Part shown: positions 17,989 to 26,633 of the stretch, one piece after another | How the letters are laid out: every line of letters starts with the position of its first letter | Numbering within the stretch: position 1 is the stretch's first letter | Assembly (NCBI RefSeq): GCF_000332155.1 | Contig: NZ_KB235903.1 | Span: 273,499-337,498 of the forward strand | Direction: 5' to 3' | Source of the DNA: Kamptonema formosum PCC 6407 | Lineage (GTDB): Bacteria > Cyanobacteriota > Cyanobacteriia > Cyanobacteriales > Microcoleaceae | Length of the DNA: 64,000 nucleotides | Translations under genes and position numbers: made by a program | The notes under the pieces: model-generated | Seen by the model: the letters and a program-made list of their open reading frames with translations, nothing else | Databases searched by the model: none | Told to the model about the DNA's origin: nothing

Positions 17989-18903
17989 TCAACCAGTATT
18001 ATTTACTTTTTTCTGACCAGCTACTAATATGTTTAAAGCGTCTCTAGCAACTTCCTCAGCTCGCAAAGAAGTTACTTTTTGATATCGCAGAGTAGTCTGG
18101 ATGTTCTCATGACCCATCAAAGCTCGCAACTCTTCAAGAGCCATTAACCCTACTCGTTCAGTAGCAAACGTATGCCGCAAATCGTGGAGGCGGATTCCTT
18201 GCAAAATAGGACTTTTTTGTGTAAAACTTTGCCAGCAACAATAAACTTGTTGATAGCTCAATCTCGTCACCCTTTGATTAAAAGGATTTTGTGCAGTAAA
18301 CAGAGCTGGTGTCCCCAAATCCCGATAATATTTAATATAATTATTCACAATAGAAGCTGCATCTTCGCTATAAAAACACCATCGTAGCTTCTTCCCCTTT
18401 CCCATCACCTGAAACTTCTGTAATTGTAAATCAATTCCCTCTAAATCTAAGGTAAGAAGCTCACCAATCCTAGCTCCTGTTCGATGAAGCAGGCGGACAA
18501 TAGCGTGCAATCGGACATCTGGCACGAGCAGTTCATATAAAATACTCAGTTGTTCCGCACTCAAATAGCGAATCACTGCGTCGGTACTACATTCCCCCTT
18601 TTCTGGGTCAAGCTTGCGCTGCTTCAAACCAGCAATCGGGTTAACTGTAAGATAGCCTTGTTCAACTCCAAAATTCAACAAAGCCTGAATAATAGCTTGA
18701 TGGCGGTGGTGAGTAGTAATTGACAAATGAGTTAAACTTCTTAAATAGTCCAATACTAGCTGTCGGCTAATAATTTCTATCGGCAATCGACCCCACTGAC
18801 CCAGCAGAGGCATCAAAGTTGACTCATAAGAACGCTGCGTACTTAGACTCAACCCTGGACGGTCTAAAAACTCCCTTGCCAATCTTGCTAATGTAACAGT
18901 CAA
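17989..18903 (-). CDS. Tyrosine recombinase (TnpI-like resolvase of the transposon)
   Basis: This is a 304-residue tyrosine recombinase. An N-terminal SAM-like arm-binding domain spans about 1-85. The catalytic domain follows with the first Arg in HRTGARIGELL, the HDLRHTFA block (His-x-x-Arg), the second His in LMGHENIQTTL and the nucleophile in LRYQKV. All active-site residues are present, so it is probably functional. Its place in a Tn3-family element, divergent from tnpA, suggests the TnpI role of cointegrate resolution rather than phage integration. The only available start is TTG at 18903. Resolution sites would be expected in 18904-19209. Confidence 0.85.
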   Translation of the reverse strand: MTVTLARLAREFLDRPGLSLSTQRSYESTLMPLLGQWGRLPIEIISRQLVLDYLRSLTHLSITTHHRHQAIIQALLNFGVEQGYLTVNPIAGLKQRKLDPEKGECSTDAVIRYLSAEQLSILYELLVPDVRLHAIVRLLHRTGARIGELLTLDLEGIDLQLQKFQVMGKGKKLRWCFYSEDAASIVNNYIKYYRDLGTPALFTAQNPFNQRVTRLSYQQVYCCWQSFTQKSPILQGIRLHDLRHTFATERVGLMALEELRALMGHENIQTTLRYQKVTSLRAEEVARDALNILVAGQKKVNNTG

Positions 18904-18983
18904 TTGAACAACTTCCTGAAAACTTGTGCATCCTTTGAATTTTCTAGCTGTACACTTATTATCAGGAAAACTTACATATTTTT

Positions 18984-19139
18984 ATGTACACTCTTGACCC
19001 GGTTTGGACGCTACACCGTGCTAAATATTGCCTGAACTGCGGCACTCATTTGCGGCATCAATGCCGGAGTTGCGGTGAAACGTTCGCTTCCTTCAAACAC
19101 AAATTTTGCCCTCACTGTGGCACATCTTATAGAGAATAA
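18984..19139 (+). CDS. 51-residue double zinc-ribbon protein inside the transposon
   Basis: This short gene starts at an ATG (18984) and ends at TAA (19137-19139). The product carries three CxxC knuckles: CLNCG, CRSCG and CPHCG, with a single tryptophan in the leader MYTLDPVWTLHRAKY. This is the pattern of tandem zinc ribbons that bind nucleic acid or protein partners. It is on the same strand as tnpA, between the recombinase start and tnpA. I do not recognise it as a standard Tn3 gene; it may regulate transposition or aid resolution. The regular cysteine spacing argues that the frame is real. Confidence 0.7.
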   Translation: MYTLDPVWTLHRAKYCLNCGTHLRHQCRSCGETFASFKHKFCPHCGTSYRE

Positions 19140-19209
19140 GTCCCCAGGCAATTAGCCATCAATCCCCGCCGAGTTACTATCACTTTCACCAACTTCTTCA
19201 CACAATCAA

Positions 19210-21278
19210 GTGGCATCAATAGAACGCACCGCTTACCCTCGCTTCAAACGCTATTTCACACCCAAAGAACTAGCATCCATTTACACACCGACTCCATCAG
19301 AAATTGCCTTTGGCACTTCAACGACACAAGGGGAATCTCACTACTACAACTTGATGGTTTTACTCAAAACCTTTCAGCGACTCGGCTATTTTCCCAAACT
19401 CTCAGAAATCCCCCCTAGCATCTCCAACCACATTCGCGTCACCCTAAATTTGCCACAGGAAATTGCTTTGGGCTACGGGCAGTCCAGAACCCTGTACCGC
19501 CATTGCCGCGCTATCCGTGAGTACCTAAACGTCATTCCTTTTAACCAAACCGCTCACAATTTTATTATGCAGGTGGTCTCTGAAACTGCCCAAGTCATGG
19601 ACAACCCTGCGGACTTAATCAATGTTGCCCTTGAAGAATTAATAAAACAGCGCTATGAACTACCCGGCTTTAGAACCTTAGACAAGTTAGTGCTCCGAGT
19701 CAGGAATTTAGTTAATCAACAACTATTTTCTGTAGCCAGCAATGGACTCTGTGAGCAAAAAAAGCAATATTTAGACAGCCTCTTAGACAACTATCCCGTC
19801 CAGCAGCGCAGCCCTTACAATGACCTCAAGCAATTGCCCAAGCGCCCTACTCGCAACCACCTCAATGATTTACTTGCTCATCTAACTTGGTTGGAATCAC
19901 TGGGTGAAGTTAAGCCAGATATTATGCACATCACAATTGCTAAAATTCAGCACTTTGCAGCAGAAGCAAGGGCATTGGATGCCAGCGAAGTTAGAGAATT
20001 TAATCAACCGAAACGGCTAACTCTCCTGCTGTGTTTAATTTACTCAGCTCAGGTACAAGCCAGAGATAATTTAGTGGAGATGTTCCTCAAACAGATGCGG
20101 AGCATCCATACAAAAGCTAAAGCTGAATTGGAGTTACTGCGACAGCAGCAGCAAGAAAGAATAGAAAAATTAGTGAGTGTCTTTACTGATGTACTTCAAG
20201 TGTTTGTTGATGAACCGCCGGCATTAGAGACAGTCGCGCAAGTAAAAAATGTCTTCGCAGCGAGAGGGGGCGCGCAGCAATTGTTGAATGAGTGCGAAGC
20301 CGTGAATGCCTACAAGGGCAATAACTATTTGCCTTTATTATGGCGATTTTATAAAACTTATCGTAGTAGTTTCTTTCGGTTGATTAGTGCCCTTAAGTTA
20401 GACTCTACCAGTCAGGATGATACTTTAATAAAAGCTCTGGAGTTTTTGCAACTAAATTCTCAGCGACGGGGGGAGTGGCTGTCGTCGAATGTAGATGTTA
20501 CTTTTGCTTCTGCTCAATGGCAAAAGCTGCTATGGGTGCAGCGAGAAAAGCAAATATTTTTAGCACGGCTCATGCTGATACTCAGGGACAGTCAACGCCG
20601 GTATTTGCTTTGGCTTATTTGTTGGGGATTAAGTTGATGCCTCGGATTCGCAATTGGCAGGATTTGACGTTTTTTCGCCCTGGAAAAGAGGCGATTTACG
20701 AACATATTGAGGAGTTGTTTAAGGATGCAATTGATTGGGAGCGGATTGTGACGCACTGGCAAGATTTGCTACGGGTGGTGCTTTCAATTCAAGCAGGGAA
20801 GGTTTCTTCGGTGATGCTGTTGCGAAGGTTGGGGAATTATAGCCGCAAGAATCGGCTTTATCAAGCTTTTCAGGAGCTGGGACGGGTGGTGCGGACGGTG
20901 TTTTTATTGCAGTATATTTCTGATATACAGTTGCGTCAAGAAATTACGGCTGCTACGAATAAGGTGGAGGCTTATCATGGTTTTTCTAAATGGTTTTTCT
21001 TTGGGGGAGAAGGGGTAGTTGCTAATAATGACCCAGTGGAGCAGGAGAAGATTATTAAGTATAACGATTTGATTGCGAATGCGGTGATTTTTCACAACGC
21101 GGTGGATTTAACTGAGGTTTTGCGTCGTTTGAAGCGGGAGGGTTATGTGGTGATGCGAAATGATGTGGCGGCGTTGAGTCCGTACCGAACCTCTCACATC
21201 AAGCGCTTTGGAGATTACCTGTTGGACTTGGAGCATTTACCCCCGGCGTTGGATGAGGGGATGGTCTTGGAACTTTGA
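19210..21278 (+). pseudogene. tnpA: Tn3-family transposase, internal deletion and frameshift
   Basis: Two overlapping frames together make a damaged TnpA. The first (19210-20637, GTG start, MASIERTAYPRFKRYFT) carries the N-terminal DUF4158-type DNA-binding region and the following helical region up to VTFASAQWQKLLW. The second frame takes over near 20560 and continues HADTQGQSTPVFALAYLLG to the end at 21278. It includes the second catalytic Asp (HADTQGQ) and the Glu in ATNKVEAYHGF of the DDE site. Full-length family members are about 960-1000 residues; here only about 690 codons remain. The lost part contains the first catalytic Asp (the ADGTH region), so no active enzyme can be made. An isolated frameshift alone would not explain the missing length. 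Confidence 0.88.
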
Positions 21279-21294
21279 GCAGTAGATGGGAGTG

Positions 21295-21456
21295 GAGTGA
21301 TTTCAGGGATAACGGGATTGTTACATCTCTTTACATTTTGGTTGGTGACAGCTCGTATTCATTCTTACCCTCTATTTTAGATTAGATAGGCTTTTCACTT
21401 GTTCGGCTTGCTTAAATAAATCTGGCTAGGAGTTTGGGTTTCGTTACATTTCTTTA
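21295..21456. repeat. Right subterminal region with repeated GTTACATYTCTTTACAT
   Basis: The 17-mer GTTACATCTCTTTACAT at 21320-21336 is the exact reverse complement of 17762-17778 at the left end. A one-base variant is at 21443-21459, overlapping the right terminal repeat. These three copies could be subterminal binding sites for transposase or recombinase. Confidence 0.6.
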
Positions 21457-22067
21457 CATCGTGTCCTATTTTGTCCGTATCCCGGCTTTACGCCTTCATT
21501 ATCTCCGAAAGTGACATCTTCATATAAAGCATCTATGCTAGTGCGAAAGTCGATGCTTGTTAGGTGAATTTCACTGCCTGGAAAGTAGAATTGTAATACC
21601 CAAAATCCCTCGGTGTTGCGGCGGAAGCAGTCTAAACGTTGGCGCTTTTGGCTAATTAAAACGTATTCTTGGAGGGTTTCTAATTGTTGATAGTCGGCAA
21701 ATTTGTCACCGCGATCGAAAGCTTCTGTGGTTGGTGATAAAACTTCGACAATTAAACAAGGATATTTTTTATGATTTGTCAATGCTCGATCTCTGGCATC
21801 ACAAGTTACTATCACATCAGGATAGTAATAGATATTAGCCGTATCTATTTGGGCTTTCATGTCAGCCATATAGACGCGGCAACCTGTCCCTCGCACATGA
21901 TTTCTTAACAGGGCAAATAAGTTTCCGGCGATGGTAACATGAGCATCACTAGCGCCTGCCATTGCGTACATTTGTCCGTCAATATATTCGTGTTTGATGG
22001 GGCTGAGTTCTTCTCCTGCTAGATAATCTTCAGGAGAAATGTAATTTTGGGTTTGATTCGCTATCAT
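21444..22067 (-). CDS. Uma2-family nuclease, 3' end replaced by transposon sequence
   Basis: This is a 207-residue Uma2-family (DUF820) protein with a PD-(D/E)XK-like fold. The core is YYYPDVIVTCDARD (Asp), then KYPCLIVEVLSP (Glu), with SPEDYLAGEE and HEYIDGQMYAMAG at the N-terminus as in most members. The last residues GVKPGYGQNRTRCKEM are encoded by the transposon end. The original end was GlnThrMetSerGluArg, now at 17701-17726. Because only about seven terminal residues changed, the protein may still work. The biological role of Uma2 proteins is not established. It is the first gene after a DUF29 gene on the same strand. Confidence 0.85.
   Translation of the reverse strand: MIANQTQNYISPEDYLAGEELSPIKHEYIDGQMYAMAGASDAHVTIAGNLFALLRNHVRGTGCRVYMADMKAQIDTANIYYYPDVIVTCDARDRALTNHKKYPCLIVEVLSPTTEAFDRGDKFADYQQLETLQEYVLISQKRQRLDCFRRNTEGFWVLQFYFPGSEIHLTSIDFRTSIDALYEDVTFGDNEGVKPGYGQNRTRCKEM
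21457..21494 (-). repeat. Right 38-bp terminal inverted repeat of the Tn3-family element
   Basis: It is the inverted counterpart of 17727-17764 with one mismatch at the third terminal base, and is followed directly by the duplicated TTCAT at 21495-21499. Confidence 0.9.
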
Positions 22068-22086
22068 TGTTTTGAAAATGCAGCTA

Positions 22087-22566
22087 CTATATGATTATAT
22101 CATTCTCAGTCGGTAAAAAATCAGGATTAAGAACTTCTTCTCCAGTAAAGGGAGACTCTGGGGGAAATATCTCAATAGATAAACCTGTTTCATCTGCGGC
22201 TAGTTCTCTGGCATCTTGATAAGATTCATTAAAAATCTCTTCAAAAAAACGGTATAAACTCGGACTGGTTTTGAAGGTATCTCGGATGCGTTTACGATGT
22301 TCACGAATAGTGTACACCCAACTATTTGTTTGTTTTTCCGGCTGATATTTATACTTAAGTAAGTGCATTAAAAGTACCCGCAAATTACTTTTTAAAGCAT
22401 TTTTATCGTTTCTCCCCATACTTTCCAATTCTTCTAGTAAGTTCTCTAAATCTATTTCGGCAAATTTTCCCTCTCTTAATAAGTTGATAGTTGTCTGTAA
22501 CCACAGATAAAAATCCTGTTCATAAAGGGATGTTATTGCAGTTGTCATTGATTGGATAGTTGTCAT
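22087..22566 (-). CDS. DUF29 family protein
   Basis: This is a 159-residue protein of the DUF29 family, very common in cyanobacteria and often found in many copies. The hallmark is SLYEQDFYLWLQTTINLLREGKF followed by IDLENLLEELESMGR, both present, and the mid-region LLMHLLKYKYQPEKQ. The fold is alpha-helical and the function is unknown. Two starts are possible, the ATG at 22566 or the Met six codons later. It lies 19 bp upstream of the Uma2 gene on the same strand, so they may be co-transcribed. Confidence 0.85.
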   Translation of the reverse strand: MTTIQSMTTAITSLYEQDFYLWLQTTINLLREGKFAEIDLENLLEELESMGRNDKNALKSNLRVLLMHLLKYKYQPEKQTNSWVYTIREHRKRIRDTFKTSPSLYRFFEEIFNESYQDARELAADETGLSIEIFPPESPFTGEEVLNPDFLPTENDIII

Positions 22567-22654
22567 TTTGTTTGACTCCCTTTCTCTTCTCTATACATAA
22601 GCCTAACATATTCCATCTGTTATTTCTCAGCCATTCATTGACAAAAACTTGAAC

Positions 22655-22775
22655 CTCAATTCAAAGCGGTTGAAACCGCGTCTACACACACGAAACCCGC
22701 CTGCGCGGGTTGAAATTCTATAGTCTGCGCAGGCGGAAGAAAGTTTGTGTAGCCGCGAATTCCATTCGCCAGGAG
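22655..22775. repeat. Dispersed inverted repeat (cgcctgcgcggg / cgcaggcgg)
   Basis: Two inverted pairs are nested here: gcggttgaaaccgc followed by tctacacacacgaaacccgcctgcgcggg, and on the other side gtctgcgcaggcgg followed by gtttgtgtagccgcg. This is a compound palindromic element of a kind dispersed in Oscillatoriales genomes. It lies just beyond the ureC stop and no gene is visible in it. Confidence 0.6.
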
Positions 22776-22792
22776 TTAATAACAACCACCCA

Positions 22793-24598
22793 TCAAAACA
22801 AAAAGTACCTCTGTGCCATTGGCAAAATAGTTGCCGGTTCACAAGTTAATAATTCCCCATCGGCCCTCACTTCATAAGTTTCTGAATCTACCTCCATTTG
22901 AGGCAAAGCATCATTCAGTTTCATATCTCTTTTAGTGATTTGTCGCGTCCCCGAAACAGCTAAAGTTTGCTTTTGCAAACCTAACTGTTTAGCAATATCA
23001 TTTTCTAGGCCAGCTTGAGAAACAAAAGTAAAAGAAGTTGCGGCTAGAGCACCGCCAAAACTGCCAAACATTGGCCGAGAATGAACGGGTTGAGGTGTAG
23101 GAATACTAGCATTAGCATCTCCCATTTGGGAATATGCGATCGCACCTCCCTTAATCACGATTTCTGGTTTCACACCAAAAAATGCCGGTCGCCACAAACA
23201 CAAATCTGCTAATTTCCCCTCTTCTACAGAACCAACGTACTGAGAAATACCGTGAGTAATTGCCGGATTAATTGTATATTTAGCAATATATCGCTTAGCC
23301 CGAAAATTATCATTAACCCCCCCTGTTTCCCCCCCTTGGTAAGGGGGGGTTAATAAATATGTTTCCCCCCCTTGGTAAGGGGGAGTTAAGTCTGTTCCCC
23401 CCCCTTGGTAAGGGGGGGTTAGGGGGGGTAAATGTCCCCGCTGAACTTTCATTTTGTGTGCTGTTTGCCAAGTACGAACAATCACTTCTCCGACTCTTCC
23501 CATCGCCTGAGAATCCGAAGAAATCATGCTAAATGCGCCCAAGTCGTGCAAAATATCCTCAGCAGCAATTGTTTCTCTTCTAATTCTTGATTCAGCAAAG
23601 GCAACATCTTCAGGGATGCCTCGATCTAAGTGGTGACACACCATCAACATATCTAAATGTTCTTCCAATGTGTTAACAGTGTAGGGACGAGTAGGGTTAG
23701 TTGATGATGGTAAAACATTGGCTTGACCACACACTTTAATAATATCGGGTGCGTGTCCGCCGCCTGCACCTTCGGTGTGATAAGTATGAATTGCCCGATT
23801 TTTAAAAGCGGCAATTGTTGCTTCCACAAATCCTGCTTCATTGAGTGTATCGGTGTGAATTGCTACTTGTACGTCGTACTCGTCAGCAACACTTAAACAA
23901 GTGTCAATTGTGGCGGGTGTCGTTCCCCAATCTTCGTGCAATTTTAAACCCATTGCACCGGCATTAATTTGTTCAATTAATCCTTGAGGTTGACTGCTAT
24001 TTCCTTTGCCTAAAAATCCGATATTCATGGGGAAAGCATCTGCCGCTTGCAACATTCGGTAAATGTGCCAAGGGCCGGGGGTGCAAGTCGTCGCATTTGT
24101 GCCTGTTGCGGGGCCGGTGCCGCCGCCGATCATCGTGGTAATTCCTGATGCGATCGCGACTTCGATTTGTTGAGGACAAATAAAGTGGATGTGGCTGTCA
24201 ATTCCTCCCGCAGTCAGGATCGTTCCTTCGCCGGCAATGACTTCTGTGCCGGGGCCGATAATGATATCTACGTTGTCTTGAATGTAGGGGTTTCCGGCTT
24301 TACCAATTTTCTCAATTTTGCCATTTTTAATGCCAATATCTGCTTTAACAATTCCCCACCAATCTAAGATTAAAGCATTAGTAATTACGGTGTCAACGGC
24401 TCCGTCAGCGTTAGAAATGGGGGATTGTCCCATGCCATCTCTGATGACTTTACCTCCGCCAAATTTGACTTCATCCCCGTAGGTGGTGAGGTCTTGTTCT
24501 ACTTCAATAAATAATTCTGTGTCTGCTAGGCGGACGCGATCGCCTGTGGTTGGGCCAAAGGTTTCTGCGTAGGCGCGGCGATTCATTCTATAACTCAT
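22793..24598 (-). CDS. ureC: Urease alpha (catalytic) subunit with in-frame repeat insertion
   Basis: This subunit hydrolyses urea to ammonia and carbamate at a di-nickel site in the cytosolic UreABC complex. The catalytic set is complete: HIHF (two His ligands), the carbamylated Lys in [32 protein letters not shown], the catalytic His in MVCHHLDRG and the Asp ligand in [11 protein letters not shown]. Length is 601 residues against the usual 567-572. The excess is at residues 389-428, where three TPPYQGG units follow MKVQRG and precede NDNFRAKRY. They are encoded by palindromic cccccttggtaaggggg repeats. The start [15 protein letters not shown] is canonical and overlaps the upstream nuclease gene by four bases (ATGA). 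Confidence 0.96.
   Translation of the reverse strand: MSYRMNRRAYAETFGPTTGDRVRLADTELFIEVEQDLTTYGDEVKFGGGKVIRDGMGQSPISNADGAVDTVITNALILDWWGIVKADIGIKNGKIEKIGKAGNPYIQDNVDIIIGPGTEVIAGEGTILTAGGIDSHIHFICPQQIEVAIASGITTMIGGGTGPATGTNATTCTPGPWHIYRMLQAADAFPMNIGFLGKGNSSQPQGLIEQINAGAMGLKLHEDWGTTPATIDTCLSVADEYDVQVAIHTDTLNEAGFVEATIAAFKNRAIHTYHTEGAGGGHAPDIIKVCGQANVLPSSTNPTRPYTVNTLEEHLDMLMVCHHLDRGIPEDVAFAESRIRRETIAAEDILHDLGAFSMISSDSQAMGRVGEVIVRTWQTAHKMKVQRGHLPPLTPPYQGGGTDLTPPYQGGETYLLTPPYQGGETGGVNDNFRAKRYIAKYTINPAITHGISQYVGSVEEGKLADLCLWRPAFFGVKPEIVIKGGAIAYSQMGDANASIPTPQPVHSRPMFGSFGGALAATSFTFVSQAGLENDIAKQLGLQKQTLAVSGTRQITKRDMKLNDALPQMEVDSETYEVRADGELLTCEPATILPMAQRYFLF
23316..23428. repeat. Three palindromic cccccttggtaaggggg repeats inside ureC
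   Basis: Three copies of a 17-20 bp palindrome centred on CTTGGTAAG are separated by 20-30 bp. Read on the minus strand they encode TPPYQGG three times without a stop codon. A related single copy is at 4340-4360 in the GT39-like gene. Confidence 0.9.
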
Positions 24599-25605
24599 AT
24601 TAATGCACTCCTCATTTCATTTAATTGGGTCACAAAGTGGTTAACCTGTTCTTCTGTTTTAAAGAATCCTTCCCCAACTGAACCAGACCTATCATCTTGC
24701 CCTATTTGTTCATAGTTAGGTAACAAAGCAATTAACTTTTCCCGATCAACTTTCAAATAACTTGAAAGTCTATCTGTGTACACCTTAAATTTTAGGCCAT
24801 CATTAGAATTGCTTTCAGTTAGCAAAAGATTTAAGATGGCTTGGCTATTTTTACCAGTCCCCCTTAATGCCAGACCTTTTGTTGTTGTATTCATCCAAAA
24901 TATCTTTGGGATAAGTTCTTTGTAAAGTAGCCTATACACTTCTCCAATTTCATTGCTATCTGCTATCTCAGCTAATTCCTTTTTCGTTAAATAAAGATTT
25001 CTTTTTGATGTATTTACCAGCTTTCTTTCAATATCCATCAAGAATTTTCTTGCTAGTAATTCTTTGCCATTCGAGTCACGGAAATACTGGAATGTTGCCA
25101 CATTAATTCTCACACCATAGGTTTCTGATAAGTATTGAATAATCCTTTCAGAACTACGATCTATCTGTGCAGCTACAATTATGATGTTGTGCTGAACATT
25201 CAAGGCATCAGGTAACTCCGAGTTAAATCGATCGCGGAAAGCATTTTCTAAATTAGTACCATTTTTAGTGAACAGATAACTATTGGCAATTTCTGTAACT
25301 CTATCGTTTGACAAATCCTTAACCCATGAAGCATAATCCAAGGCTTGTGCTGTTACTTCTCTTTCTGTTTTGTCCTTCTTTAACTCAACAATGACCAAAT
25401 CTCCGTTTCTATCTATACATAAAAGGTCAAGTTTTCCACCATGATCGGTAATCACTTGCCTGCCAATCACCAAGAGATCGTCTGCTAGGATTGAGATATC
25501 ATTATCGAGCCAGGTTTCTAAACGAGATTCTAAGTCTAATTTAGATTGATTAATCTCATTTAATTGATCCTTTGATATTTCCCACAGTCTAATTTGATCT
25601 GGCAT
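24595..25605 (-). CDS. NucS/DUF91-like PD-(D/E)XK endonuclease within the urease operon
   Basis: This 336-residue protein resembles EndoMS/NucS-type or DUF91 nucleases. The core is [25 protein letters not shown] (Asp, Glu-x-Lys) followed by [11 protein letters not shown] with the conserved Gln and Tyr. Residues 160-336 are less clear. Its stop codon overlaps the ureC start in ATGA, and it lies 49 bp downstream of ureB, so it is placed to be transcribed and translated with the urease subunits. No urease function needs a nuclease, which suggests a gene acquired by insertion. The SD-like AGGAG before its ATG supports this start. Confidence 0.78.
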   Translation of the reverse strand: MPDQIRLWEISKDQLNEINQSKLDLESRLETWLDNDISILADDLLVIGRQVITDHGGKLDLLCIDRNGDLVIVELKKDKTEREVTAQALDYASWVKDLSNDRVTEIANSYLFTKNGTNLENAFRDRFNSELPDALNVQHNIIIVAAQIDRSSERIIQYLSETYGVRINVATFQYFRDSNGKELLARKFLMDIERKLVNTSKRNLYLTKKELAEIADSNEIGEVYRLLYKELIPKIFWMNTTTKGLALRGTGKNSQAILNLLLTESNSNDGLKFKVYTDRLSSYLKVDREKLIALLPNYEQIGQDDRSGSVGEGFFKTEEQVNHFVTQLNEMRSALI

Positions 25606-25654
25606 ATCGAAATTACACTCCTACTAATCATTTATTTTTAAATTGGTAAAAGTC

Positions 25655-25966
25655 TCATCCATCTAATTGACCGTTAATTTTACCATTAAACCCATAAACT
25701 TGACGACTCCCAACAAAAGGCACTAAATTAACTTCTCGCTCATCTCCCGGTTCAAATCTAACTGCTGTCCCGGCGGGAATATCTAAACGCATTCCTTTAG
25801 CCAAATCTCTGTCAAATTCTAAAGCTTCATTCACTTCAAAAAAATGATAGTGAGAACCGATTTGGATGGGACGATCGCCTGTATTAGCTACCATCACTCG
25901 CACAACAGAACGACCTGCATTCAGTTCAATTTCCCCATCCGCAACAATCATTTCACCGGGAATCAT
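25655..25966 (-). CDS. ureB: Urease beta subunit
   Basis: This is a 103-residue urease beta subunit, a structural part of the UreABC trimer. It starts [16 protein letters not shown] and contains [17 protein letters not shown] and [17 protein letters not shown], the family signatures. The ATG at 25964-25966 is preferred to the TTG at 25972 because TAAGGAG lies seven bases upstream. It is 20 bp downstream of ureA and is separated from ureC by the inserted nuclease gene. In many bacteria ureB is followed directly by ureC. Confidence 0.95.
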   Translation of the reverse strand: MIPGEMIVADGEIELNAGRSVVRVMVANTGDRPIQIGSHYHFFEVNEALEFDRDLAKGMRLDIPAGTAVRFEPGDEREVNLVPFVGSRQVYGFNGKINGQLDG

Positions 25967-25986
25967 AATCAAGCTCCTTATATTTA

Positions 25987-26289
25987 TTATCGAATTGGAT
26001 CGTGGACGGTGACAAGTTTTGTGCCATCGGGAAATGTGGCTTCAACTTGTACTTCATGTACCATTTCTGCAATGCCTTCCATCACATCTTCCCGCGTTAA
26101 AAGAGTTGTACCATAACTCATTAAATCGGCGACAGTGCGACCATCTCTTGCACCTTCTAAAATGGCAGCAGAAATATAGGCAATCGCTTCTGGATAGTTC
26201 AATTTTACACCTCTTTCCTTACGTCGCTCTGCTAACAAAGCAGCCGTGAAAATCAGTAATTTGTCTTTTTCTTGTGGTGTTAGTTGCAT
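25987..26289 (-). CDS. ureA: Urease gamma subunit
   Basis: This is a 100-residue urease gamma subunit. It starts [23 protein letters not shown] and carries [21 protein letters not shown] and the C-terminal [12 protein letters not shown], all diagnostic. A GGAG Shine-Dalgarno lies 8-10 bases before the ATG. It is the first structural subunit of the operon, but a HepT/MntA pair separates it from ureD by about 750 bp. Accessory genes ureE, ureF and ureG are not in the window. Confidence 0.96.
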   Translation of the reverse strand: MQLTPQEKDKLLIFTAALLAERRKERGVKLNYPEAIAYISAAILEGARDGRTVADLMSYGTTLLTREDVMEGIAEMVHEVQVEATFPDGTKLVTVHDPIR

Positions 26290-26294
26290 CTTTA

Positions 26295-26633
26295 TTACTC
26301 CGATGGAATTATTTTCTCAAGTTCGGCTATTAACGGCGGTAAATCATCCGTAAGTGTCTTCCATACTACATCGAGTTTAATATCGAAATAGCCGTGAATC
26401 AGACGATTTCTCATGCCAATGATTTGTGGCCAGGGAAGTTGTGGTAATTCGGCCTGACGCTCTCTTGTAATATTAGCAGCAGCCTCACCGATTATTTCAA
26501 TACATTTGACCAAAGATAGTGTTAGCATCCGGTCGGTGTCCAGGTCACTTCTGGTTCTGTTTTCGGCAAATGAAATAGCCTCTTTTGCTGCATCCAGCAT
26601 ATGAAGCAAACGAGTCTCATTATCTATAAACAT
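26295..26633 (-). CDS. hepT: HepT-like HEPN ribonuclease toxin
   Basis: This is a 112-residue HEPN-domain protein of the HepT (DUF86) type. The RNA-cleaving motif is [10 protein letters not shown], with Arg, His and the Tyr that MntA AMPylates in studied systems. Together with the overlapping nucleotidyltransferase gene (14 bp overlap) it forms a type VII HepT/MntA toxin-antitoxin pair. It ends five bases before the ureA start. All motif residues are intact, so the toxin is likely active. That it lies inside a urease operon is unusual; expression would depend on the same promoter or its own. Confidence 0.88.
   Translation of the reverse strand: MFIDNETRLLHMLDAAKEAISFAENRTRSDLDTDRMLTLSLVKCIEIIGEAAANITRERQAELPQLPWPQIIGMRNRLIHGYFDIKLDVVWKTLTDDLPPLIAELEKIIPSE

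Larger units (their letters stand above)
17727..21494. mobile_element. Tn3-family transposon, internally deleted, 3768 bp
   Basis: The element is bounded by 38-bp inverted ends starting GGGGTAAAGCC (left) and GGCGTAAAGCC (right, read inward); the two differ only at position 3. The host sequence TTCAT is present directly on both sides, a 5-bp target duplication as expected for Tn3-family transposition. Inside are a tyrosine recombinase, a 51-residue zinc-ribbon gene and a damaged Tn3 transposase gene. The coupling of a Tn3 transposase with a tyrosine recombinase recalls Tn4430/Tn5401, where TnpI resolves cointegrates. With tnpA broken, the element should move only if a related transposase acts in trans. 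Confidence 0.9.

Noticed and set aside
17989-18903. Tyrosine recombinase as a prophage or genomic-island integrase
   Set aside because: There is no tRNA attachment site or phage gene; it lies within 38-bp Tn3-type ends with a 5-bp duplication, which fits a TnpI-like resolvase better.
21444-21494. C-terminal GVKPGYGQNRTRCKEM as native Uma2 sequence
   Set aside because: It is encoded by the terminal inverted repeat of the transposon; the native end lies at 17701-17726.
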